8,852 nt of DNA from CAZVEV01 sp964625865. GTDB taxonomy: Bacteria; Planctomycetota; Phycisphaerae; SM23-33. This document shows, piece after piece, positions 1 through 5,505 of the stretch. The notes beneath the pieces were generated by a model. The model did no database searches. It worked only from the letters and a program-made list of their open reading frames with translations, and was not told where the DNA came from. The stretch's first letter is position 1. Each line of letters starts with the position of its first letter. The translations under genes were made by a program, and so were the position numbers. The stretch spans positions 1 to 8,852 of the forward strand of contig CAZVEV010000267.1 of NCBI GenBank assembly GCA_964625865.1. Direction: 5' to 3'.

Positions 1-2
1 GT

Positions 3-77
3 CAGGGTCAAGGCCAGGGGCAGGGGCAAGGTCAGGGCCAAGGTCAGGGGCAAGGCCAGGGCCAGGGGCAGGGACAG
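3..77 (+). repeat. Hexanucleotide repeat encoding 12 Gln-Gly dipeptides
   Basis: CAG or CAA alternates with GGN from base 3, reading Gln-Gly twelve times and then Gln-Gln-Ala. Both codons vary within the array (CAG/CAA, GGT/GGC/GGG/GGA), so the units are diverged rather than freshly duplicated, although the DNA remains slippage-prone. The array may extend left beyond the window. Confidence 0.85.
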
Positions 78-620
78 CAGGCGGGGGATTCACCGGCGGG
101 CGGGATGCACGCGGGCGGTGGGGATCGCGATCCGAACTCGGGTTCAGCGGCCGACCGCGGCGAGATGGACCTGGAGATCAGCAAGTCGTTCACGCCCGCC
201 GAGAAGCAGCGGGTCAAGTCGCTTGGGCGGACGATTGACGAGGCCCAGCGCCGCAGCCGGGCGGGCAAGGTGGATGCCGAGTTGCTCAAGGACCTCGGCA
301 TGACGGCCGAGCAGTTCGCGGGATTCGTCAAGCGCTACACCGACCGCTTCGACAAGATCCGCAAGAAGAAAGACGACAAGCAGCCCATCCCCAAGGACCT
401 CGTCCGCAACGCCTTCGACCTGACGGGCAGCCGGAAGCTCCAGGAGGGCCGTTCGGCCGACAAACGCCTGACCGACACGTCGGGCATGAGCGACCTGACG
501 CCGGACCAGATCCGCAAGTTGTACGAATCGCGCAGGGCGAAGGTCTCCCCCGAGTATCGCAAGCACGTGGAGGCCTACCTGCGAGCGATCAGCGAGAACG
601 CGCCCACCGAAGACGACTGA
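3..620 (+). CDS. C-terminal part of a Gly/Gln-rich protein of unknown function (5' end outside window)
   Basis: The reading frame is open from the first full codon at base 3 to the TGA at 618-620, giving 205 residues with no start needed inside the window; the ATG at 105 is an internal Met. The visible part starts with 12 Gln-Gly dipeptides, then a short Gly/Pro/Ala stretch, then about 150 mostly charged, helix-prone residues rich in Lys, Arg, Glu and Asp. The last segment contains VSPEYRKHVEAYLRAISE. From memory, this kind of ending after a Gln/Gly low-complexity stretch occurs at the C-terminus of long, membrane-anchored coiled-coil proteins of planctomycetes, but I cannot confirm the family from the tail alone. 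No signal peptide, membrane segment or catalytic motif is visible here. It converges on the polyferredoxin gene with 21 bases between the stops. I am sure it is coding, but the function is unknown. Confidence 0.82.
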   Translation, partial: QGQGQGQGQGQGQGQGQGQGQGQGQQAGDSPAGGMHAGGGDRDPNSGSAADRGEMDLEISKSFTPAEKQRVKSLGRTIDEAQRRSRAGKVDAELLKDLGMTAEQFAGFVKRYTDRFDKIRKKKDDKQPIPKDLVRNAFDLTGSRKLQEGRSADKRLTDTSGMSDLTPDQIRKLYESRRAKVSPEYRKHVEAYLRAISENAPTEDD

Positions 621-642
621 CCGCGCAGCGGGGCGGACAGTC
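615..642. terminator. Hairpin across two convergent stop codons, candidate bidirectional terminator
   Basis: GACTGACCGC (615-624) and GCGGACAGTC (633-642) pair over 10 positions with a single A-A mismatch and an 8-base loop. The stem includes the TGA of the plus-strand gene and the last base of the TAG of the minus-strand gene. No run of T follows on either strand, so this is not a textbook intrinsic terminator. Its position between two converging genes is the main support. Confidence 0.45.
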
Positions 643-2357
643 TACGGGATGAAGAAGTCGGGGTCCTCTCCGGACCGCTGGTCCTCCCGGGCTTTCCGTT
701 CCTTCTCGCGCAGGTCACGGTACGAGCCGTGGGCGATGCGGTCCTCGTGGCCCGCCCCGGCGACGACGACGGCGGATTGCTTCAGCAGGCCGTTCTGCTC
801 GACGTTGATGTGGCGACAGCGGGACTGGCACAGGCCGCATCCGACGCACCTGTCGGCGACGATCAGCGGCGCGCGATAGCCCGTGTCCGGGATGGGCATC
901 CCCACATCGTCGGTTTCCACCCCCACGCGGATGAACTCGATGGCATTGTAGCCGGCGGCCGTGCATTCGGCTTCACACAGTTCGCAGGGCCCTGCGCCGG
1001 CGTGGGGCAGGCACGTCCGCTCGTTGACCACGGCCAGGCCCATGCGGGCGACGCGTTTCTCTTCGAGGCCCAGGGCGCGGATCGCGCCGGTGGGGCAGAC
1101 CTGTCCGCAGTTGGTGCACGTCGGCTCGCAGCCGGCCCAGTCGGCGGCCACGCGCGGCGTCCACAGCCCGTCCAGTCCGCCGGCCGGCCCCGTCGGCTGG
1201 AGCACGTTGAAGGGGCAGGCCTTGATGCACAGGCCGCACCGGACGCACATGCGAAGGAAGTCCGCTTCCGGCACGGAGCCCGGCGCGCGGAGAGGCGGCG
1301 TCTTGGGCGCGGCTGACAGACGGGTTGCACAGATCGCCGCCCCGCCAATCGCTGCCCCGCCGCCTGCGAGCCCGGCGGCCAGTACGGCCCGCCGCGACAT
1401 CGGCGGCGCGGACGCTGGTTCCGCGCCCTCCACGCGCGGCGCAGCCAACTGCTTCCGGGCGCCGAACTCGATCGCGCCGACCGGGCAGACGCCCCCGCAG
1501 GTCTGACAAAACGTACAGTCGGCCGGGCGGGTGGAAAAGTCCGGCGCGATCGCGTCAAACGGGCAGGCCTTGACGCACAGGCCGCACCCCGTGCACGCCG
1601 CACTCACCCGCCGGTCGGTCAGGCGCAGCAGATTCGCGACCGAAAACACCGCCCCGGTAGGGCAGAGGCAGCGACACCAGAAGCGCGGGCCCAGCAGCGA
1701 CGTGACGAACACCGCCGCCAGCAGCACGATCGACGCGACATAGGCCGCGTCCATCGGCGGGACGAGATACCAGTCGCGCGCGAGGCCGAGTTGGACCGGT
1801 CCGGCGGCGTAGACCACGCCGCGTGTCAGAACGGGGATTGCGGCCACGAATCCCGCGACCATTGCTCCGCCGGCCGCCCCGACGAGTACGGCCACCAGCA
1901 GGGCGTACCTCAGGTGCGACCACCAGCCTCGTCGCAGGGACCTGCCCCGCATCACGCGCCGCCCGATGGCCCAGTCGAACAGGTCACTCAGCGTGCCCAG
2001 CGGACAGACGTATCCGCAGAAGCCCCGCGTGAAGACCAGGCAGATCGCCACGACCACACCCGCCCATGCCAGTGACCAGACTACCGTCCGGGCCGCGATA
2101 GACGCCGACAGACTCGCCAGCGGGTCGGCGGCCAGGAACACCTCGGCCTCCACGACCTCCCGTGCGGCCATCGCCTCGGCGTGGTGGCGCGAGCCGTAGG
2201 GCCAGCAGATGACGAAGAGGATGATCACGAACAGCGCGAGGCACAGCGTCTGGACGGTCCGCCGGACGGGCGCTGCGGCCCATGTGGGGCCCAGCAGGCG
2301 AAGCAGGCGACGGGCCTTGCCTCGGCGTCGAAATGGCATGAACAGGTTCAGGCGCAT
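642..2357 (-). CDS. Membrane-bound polyferredoxin, NapH-like and NapG/MauM-like halves fused
   Basis: A 571-residue iron-sulfur membrane protein, probably moving electrons between the quinone pool or cytoplasm and a periplasmic acceptor. The N-terminal half is NapH/NosR-like: hydrophobic segments near 33-52, 92-110, 149-174 and 204-223, with the paired motifs FCGYVCP (113-119) and FWCRCLCP (226-233), followed by two CxxCxxCxxxC ferredoxin sites (255-265, 281-291). An internal Met-Ser-Arg-Arg (320-323) and Ala/Gly-rich stretch resemble a Tat signal. Four more cluster sites follow at 371-381, 410-421 (CxxxCxxCxxxC), 449-465 (Cx8CxxCxxxC) and 504-514, the arrangement known from NapG/MauM. The tail is charged and ends DFFIP. 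The ATG at 2357 has a weak GAGCGG upstream; a GTG at 2381, one base after the preceding stop, would add 8 residues. It is probably cotranscribed with the FMN-binding gene. No nitrate reductase is present, so nap names would mislead. Confidence 0.94.
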   Translation of the reverse strand: MRLNLFMPFRRRGKARRLLRLLGPTWAAAPVRRTVQTLCLALFVIILFVICWPYGSRHHAEAMAAREVVEAEVFLAADPLASLSASIAARTVVWSLAWAGVVVAICLVFTRGFCGYVCPLGTLSDLFDWAIGRRVMRGRSLRRGWWSHLRYALLVAVLVGAAGGAMVAGFVAAIPVLTRGVVYAAGPVQLGLARDWYLVPPMDAAYVASIVLLAAVFVTSLLGPRFWCRCLCPTGAVFSVANLLRLTDRRVSAACTGCGLCVKACPFDAIAPDFSTRPADCTFCQTCGGVCPVGAIEFGARKQLAAPRVEGAEPASAPPMSRRAVLAAGLAGGGAAIGGAAICATRLSAAPKTPPLRAPGSVPEADFLRMCVRCGLCIKACPFNVLQPTGPAGGLDGLWTPRVAADWAGCEPTCTNCGQVCPTGAIRALGLEEKRVARMGLAVVNERTCLPHAGAGPCELCEAECTAAGYNAIEFIRVGVETDDVGMPIPDTGYRAPLIVADRCVGCGLCQSRCRHINVEQNGLLKQSAVVVAGAGHEDRIAHGSYRDLREKERKAREDQRSGEDPDFFIP

Positions 2358-2382
2358 CGTCCGCTCGTGTAGGGTTTGCACG

Positions 2383-3498
2383 TCACCGGGAGGCGGCGGC
2401 CAGGGCGCGGGCGGTAGCGGTGATAATCGCGTTGGACGTCACCGTCGCTCCGGTCACCGCGTCGACGCCCTTGACGCCCTGGGTCGCCACAATCCGCGCG
2501 GGGGTCTCGGTGAGCGCGCTGAAGTACTGCTTGTCCTTGTGACGCGTGACCTTGACCGACAGGATCTTCCCGCCGCGCATCGTCACCGCGACTTCGAGCG
2601 GGCCGGCGTAACTCATCGCCGTCCCCTTGTGCGTCCCGTCGCGGACGCGCTTCAGGTCGAGGGCCTCGAACTGCTTGACGACCTCGATGGCCGCCCTTGC
2701 CCGGGTCTTGTAGACGCCCAGCCGCATGCCCTGTCGCCCGGGGGCCGTCAGCGGGAGCACCTTCTGATAGTAGGTCACGGCCTGGTCGTACTTGCCGTGG
2801 AGGCGGCAGGCGTTACCCGCGGCAAGGTAGGCCATCCCCGGATAGTATCTCGCCAGGGCGTCAGCGACGGCGAGGGCTTTCTTCAGTTCGCCCATGTCGG
2901 CCCACAGCTTGATCGTACTCGGGACAATGTACCGCCCGGTCTTGGCCAGTTGCGATTCGGCCATCGACTTGTTGCCCAGCTTCCAGTAGCACTCGGCCAG
3001 GCGAACGTGGGCGTTCAGGTCGCTCGCGTCGCGCTGGACCTGCATCCGCCGCCAGAACGCCGCCCTCGGCCAGTCGCGCAGGAGGTCCTGGTAGCAGTGG
3101 GCCAGTTGGTCGACGGCCTTGCTCAGCACGCGCGGGTTGTTCTTGTTCCTGGCGAGCATGTAGTGCATGAACTTCGTCCCGCTTTGCCATCGCCCCGGGT
3201 TCTCGTTAATCACGCTCCACATGTACTGGCCGACGTTCTTGCGGGCGTTCCAGGGCCCCTGGGGCTTGTCGGGCCAGGCCAGGTCGAGCGTTTTGGGGTA
3301 GTCCAGGGCGGTCTTTTCCCACCAGTCGGGCTTGGACCGTCCGGCCTTGTCGACCAGAGCGTCGATCTGGGACTTGGTGCGAACGGTCCGTGCGGTTTCG
3401 GCGGCGTCGGCGGGCGCCAGGACGGCCAACGCCACAAGGGCCGCCAGGCCGCGGGCGCAACGGGACGGGAACATCGACTGACGGTGTATGGAAAACAT
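2383..3498 (-). CDS. Exported TPR protein with C-terminal covalent FMN-binding domain
   Basis: A 371-residue exported flavoprotein. Residues 1-33 form a signal peptide (Arg-containing start, Leu/Ala/Val core, cleavage after ADAA). The middle, about 155-255, has TPR-like helical pairs such as HVRLAECYWKLGNKSMAESQ and AYLAAGNACRLHGKYDQAVTY. The last 90 residues match the FMN_bind domain of RnfG, NqrC and NosR: a GPLEVAVTMRGGKILSVKV strand pair and then DAVTGAT at 346-352. This fits the D-x-x-[ST]-G-A-T motif whose final Thr receives FMN from ApbE. The start at 3498 is chosen because AGAGGT lies 8 bases upstream; a start at 3543 would add 15 residues before the signal peptide, and 3474 is also possible. 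The stop is 25 bases before the polyferredoxin ATG, suggesting an operon and an electron-transfer pair. No ApbE gene is in the window. It is not RnfG or NosR proper, because the rest of those proteins and complexes is absent. Confidence 0.93.
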   Translation of the reverse strand: MFSIHRQSMFPSRCARGLAALVALAVLAPADAAETARTVRTKSQIDALVDKAGRSKPDWWEKTALDYPKTLDLAWPDKPQGPWNARKNVGQYMWSVINENPGRWQSGTKFMHYMLARNKNNPRVLSKAVDQLAHCYQDLLRDWPRAAFWRRMQVQRDASDLNAHVRLAECYWKLGNKSMAESQLAKTGRYIVPSTIKLWADMGELKKALAVADALARYYPGMAYLAAGNACRLHGKYDQAVTYYQKVLPLTAPGRQGMRLGVYKTRARAAIEVVKQFEALDLKRVRDGTHKGTAMSYAGPLEVAVTMRGGKILSVKVTRHKDKQYFSALTETPARIVATQGVKGVDAVTGATVTSNAIITATARALAAASR

Positions 3499-3506
3499 AT
3501 TCAGAC

Positions 3507-3512
3507 CTCTGA
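3507..3512 (-). promoter_or_regulatory. Ribosome binding site deciding the start of the FMN-binding gene
   Basis: AGAGGT on the minus strand lies 8 bases before the ATG at 3498. It favours that ATG over the in-frame candidates at 3543 and 3474. Confidence 0.6.
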
Positions 3513-3571
3513 TCGGGAACAACAGGCTGCGGGTCTTGCCCACCGCGCGCCACTGCGCACGCGCAATACTT

Positions 3572-3600
3572 AGTATAGCATATGAACCCCGTCGGGTCCG
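3572..3600 (-). promoter_or_regulatory. Candidate sigma-70 promoter for the FMN-binding and polyferredoxin genes
   Basis: On the minus strand the -10 box is TATACT (3572-3577, five of six consensus bases), with a 17-base spacer to CGGACC (3595-3600), a weak -35 sharing only the GAC core. The -10 region is a short AT-rich island in GC-rich DNA. Transcription would start near 3565, leaving about 67 bases of leader. The box lies in the 150-base gap after the upstream propeller gene, so the two electron-transfer genes may be expressed separately from it. I see no clear terminator for the propeller gene in this gap, so read-through is also possible. Confidence 0.5.
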
Positions 3601-3648
3601 GTCCGGTATCGGTCTGTTGGCGACTCGAACGCCGCGCGGGCTACGATC

Positions 3649-5226
3649 TTACGGGCTCTTTCGCAGGTCGTAGCAGACGACCGTGCCCGTCTCGGTGCGC
3701 AGGAAGATGTGCCCGGCAATGACGGGGGGCTCCATGAAGGCCATGTACGCCGTCGTTAACGGTTGGGCGGGCTGCCAGGGGCCCGAGAGCCTTCTGAAGT
3801 TCCGCGGATCAGCCGGGTAGAGGTCGAATGAGGCCCGCTTGCCGTGGGACCAGTCGATGCAGTGGAGCAGCTTGTCCTCGATCAACTGGAACCAGTAGTC
3901 GTTGGCGCGCGGCTGGTCTGCGAGGACCTCACCGGTGTCCTCGCGGGCGATGATAAGGCGGCGGTCGTCTTCCTTGCTCGGTCCTCCGGAGGCGTAAAAG
4001 ACCAGGCCGTCGCGAATCACGACGCGCGGCCTGACGGCGGTGTCGGCCCAGGTCGGCATGAGGAAGTGCGGTCTGTCCGGGAAGGTCCATGCGGGCTTCG
4101 CGCCCTTGGGCGTGATCCGAAAGGCCCCCAGGCGCCCGAACGGGGCCGTGCCGTCGGCGTTCTTCGGCGCCGAGCCGTTGGGGTTCTCCTTCATGATGGA
4201 GGAGCCGACGTTGACCAGCACGTGGGTTGCCGACGGCGACAGCGTAAAGGCCGTCGCGTGCAGACCGCCGACCGTCCAGAGGACCTCGCCTGCCCGCGGA
4301 TCAACCAGGTGCAGTTTCGCCTCGCCCGGCTTGCCCCCCGTTGCACACAGCAGGTAGTCCACCCCGTCATGTCTCCACGGGGTCGGGGTCGCCCAGGAGG
4401 AGATGACTTTGGTCAGCATCCAGGTGGCCTTGCCGCCGGCCGGGTCCAGGCCGATCAGCGTGGTCTCGCGCGGGACGATAAGCCGGCCGCCGGCGAAGAC
4501 CAGCGATTGCTGCCAGCCGTAACGCGCCGAGGCCTGCAGGACGTGGGACCTGGCCAGGTGCTTGTCGCGCTGCTCGACCATGCGCGGCTCGGCCTTCGTC
4601 TGCCACAGCTTCTTCCCGTCGGCCGCCGCGTAGGCGAAGATGCGCCCCGTCGTGCCCATGCTGTAGATCACCTCGTCGTGATAGACCGGGGCGACCTGGT
4701 AGCCCTGGCGCTTGCCGACCCCCCAGACGAAGCCGCCCGGCTCGACCGCCTTCCAGAGCGTCTTGCCCGTCTTGGCGTCCAGCGCGATGACCAGGTCCTC
4801 AGCCTCGAGGTGTGCCTTCTCGGTCGTGTCAAAGAGCGTCTTGACGTCGTAGATCTTTCCGGCCGGTCTGAACGTGGAGGCGAACAGCTTGCCTTCGGCG
4901 ATGATCGGTGCTGCCCAGCCGCCCGGGTGCGCCGCCGCGTTGGGCCCAAGCAGCGCCGCGACCTTGCCCTTTCCCTTGAACGAGCCGGTCGTATGCTTGG
5001 CGCGGCCGAAGTCCTTGTCCTCGCTCTCCCAGACAAGCCGGGCCTTCGACAGATCGTCCACCAGTTCGGCGCCGGTCTTTGCCGCGCGAAAGTTGCCGAA
5101 CGGCCCCTGCATCGACGGCCACCCGAGCTGCCACGCCTGGGCGGGTGTGACAAGTTCAGCCGCCCGGACTGAAGGGCTGGCGAGGCACAGCATCGCAAGG
5201 ACGAGGGTCGAGAGTCTTGTCTTCAT
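3649..5226 (-). CDS. Exported PQQ-type (BamB-like) beta-propeller protein
   Basis: A 525-residue exported protein of the PQQ-like/BamB-like propeller fold. The signal peptide is residues 1 to about 22 (MKTRLSTLVLAMLCLASPSVRA). WPSMQGPFGN at 36-45 resembles the W-P-x-x-x-G-P opening common in planctomycete propeller proteins. Blade motifs of the form D-x-x-x-G-x-x-x-W recur: ALDAKTGKTLW (148-158), AYAAADGKKLW (198-208), GLDPAGGKATW (259-269) and LVDPRAGEVLW (307-317), with weaker copies near the C-terminus ending GTVVCYDLRK. I see no CxxCH heme site and no cytochrome domain, so it is not an obvious quinoprotein dehydrogenase; a binding or scaffold role is as likely as catalysis. The start at 5226 has AAGGA 8 bases upstream and gives a clean signal peptide; the longer frame from 5259 adds 11 unlikely residues. 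It lies 150 bases upstream of the FMN-binding gene and diverges from the large propeller gene. Fold confident, function unknown. Confidence 0.93.
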   Translation of the reverse strand: MKTRLSTLVLAMLCLASPSVRAAELVTPAQAWQLGWPSMQGPFGNFRAAKTGAELVDDLSKARLVWESEDKDFGRAKHTTGSFKGKGKVAALLGPNAAAHPGGWAAPIIAEGKLFASTFRPAGKIYDVKTLFDTTEKAHLEAEDLVIALDAKTGKTLWKAVEPGGFVWGVGKRQGYQVAPVYHDEVIYSMGTTGRIFAYAAADGKKLWQTKAEPRMVEQRDKHLARSHVLQASARYGWQQSLVFAGGRLIVPRETTLIGLDPAGGKATWMLTKVISSWATPTPWRHDGVDYLLCATGGKPGEAKLHLVDPRAGEVLWTVGGLHATAFTLSPSATHVLVNVGSSIMKENPNGSAPKNADGTAPFGRLGAFRITPKGAKPAWTFPDRPHFLMPTWADTAVRPRVVIRDGLVFYASGGPSKEDDRRLIIAREDTGEVLADQPRANDYWFQLIEDKLLHCIDWSHGKRASFDLYPADPRNFRRLSGPWQPAQPLTTAYMAFMEPPVIAGHIFLRTETGTVVCYDLRKSP

Positions 5227-5234
5227 GTGAGGAG

Positions 5235-5239
5235 TCCTT
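5235..5239 (-). promoter_or_regulatory. Ribosome binding site for the minus-strand propeller gene
   Basis: AAGGA on the minus strand lies 8 bases before the ATG at 5226, and decides that start over the longer frame. Confidence 0.6.
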
Positions 5240-5257
5240 CGCGTTTTGTAACACGCC

Positions 5258-5267
5258 ACAGGCCTGT
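5258..5267. promoter_or_regulatory. 10-bp palindrome with flanking TGTAAC direct repeats, possible operator
   Basis: ACAGGCCTGT is a perfect 10-base palindrome 31 bases upstream of the minus-strand propeller start. TGTAAC occurs at 5247-5252 and again at 5265-5270, 18 bases apart and on the same strand. A regulator site is possible from position and symmetry only. No convincing -35/-10 pair for the minus-strand gene was found around it. Confidence 0.25.
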
Positions 5268-5298
5268 AACGGTCGCCGCGTCACCCTGGGGCTTGTCC

Positions 5299-5331
5299 CC
5301 GTGGTACGGTGATTCGTCCCGAGTACCACGG
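5299..5331. repeat. Inverted repeat with 9-bp stem in the divergent intergenic region
   Basis: CCGTGGTAC (5299-5307) and GTACCACGG (5323-5331) form a perfect 9-bp stem around a 15-base loop. TGTC (5294-5297) can pair with GACA (5335-5338) after a small asymmetric internal loop, extending the structure. No T run follows on either side, and it lies between divergent start codons, so a terminator role is unlikely. A REP-like palindromic element or a regulatory hairpin fits better. Confidence 0.55.
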
Positions 5332-5347
5332 AGAGACAGGGTAGCGT

Positions 5348-5363
5348 CCCCTATTCCCCTATT
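5348..5363. repeat. Tandem CCCCTATT repeat next to the intergenic hairpin
   Basis: CCCCTATT occurs twice head to tail (5348-5355, 5356-5363) and is followed by a partial TCCC. Together with the preceding GGGTAGCGT it resembles, from memory only, the TAGGGGAC-type sequences around REP/RAYT-associated palindromes in some bacteria. No transposase is present here. Confidence 0.3.
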
Positions 5364-5402
5364 TCCCACAATCGTTGGGACGGTTACCGGTGCAGTTGGG
5401 TC

Positions 5403-5431
5403 TTGCACGGAGGGCCTCCGAAGGCTACGAT
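5403..5431 (+). promoter_or_regulatory. Weak candidate promoter for the large methyltransferase-like/propeller gene
   Basis: TTGCAC (5403-5408), a 17-base spacer and TACGAT (5426-5431, four of six -10 consensus bases) make the best plus-strand promoter-like pair in the gap. The spacer holds GGAGG-G-CCTCC (5409-5419), an 11-base interrupted palindrome that could be an operator. Transcription from about 5438 would leave only about 14 bases before the ATG at 5452 but about 68 before the GTG at 5506, which mildly favours the later start. Confidence 0.3.
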
Positions 5432-5494
5432 GTTCTAGGGGCCGCCAGCCAATGAAGAATATGAACAAACGACACGTCACCCGTATTGCGAACC

Positions 5495-5499
5495 GGAGG
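5495..5499 (+). promoter_or_regulatory. Strong ribosome binding site favouring a GTG start at 5506
   Basis: GGAGG lies 6 bases before the in-frame GTG at 5506. The ATG at 5452 has only AGGGG ten bases upstream. The GTG start also gives a compact signal peptide. Confidence 0.5.
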
Positions 5500-5505
5500 C
5501 GAAAC

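Noticed and set aside
1331..1400. Separate gene starting at the internal Met-Ser-Arg-Arg of the polyferredoxin
   Set aside because: The frame is continuous with the NapH-like half and no ribosome binding site precedes the internal ATG at 1400, so a fusion is simpler.
642..3498. Naming the pair as nitrate reductase (nap), nitrous oxide (nos) or Rnf genes
   Set aside because: No catalytic subunits or other complex genes are present; only the domain types are shared.
2209..3573. Long plus-strand open frame (454 codons) opposite the FMN-binding gene
   Set aside because: Its translation is Arg/Gly/Val-rich with no recognisable fold. It mirrors the minus-strand genes, which have a signal peptide, TPRs, FMN motif and ribosome binding site.
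3844..5172. Long plus-strand open frame (442 codons) opposite the minus-strand propeller gene
   Set aside because: A GC-rich antisense shadow: low-complexity Arg/Gly/Asp composition, no motif, and the opposite strand encodes clear propeller blades.
5227..5505. Start of the large gene at 5227, the earliest in-frame ATG
   Set aside because: It would abut the divergent start at 5226, place a long basic low-homology leader before the signal peptide and use up the whole promoter region. GGAGG before the GTG at 5506 is better evidence.
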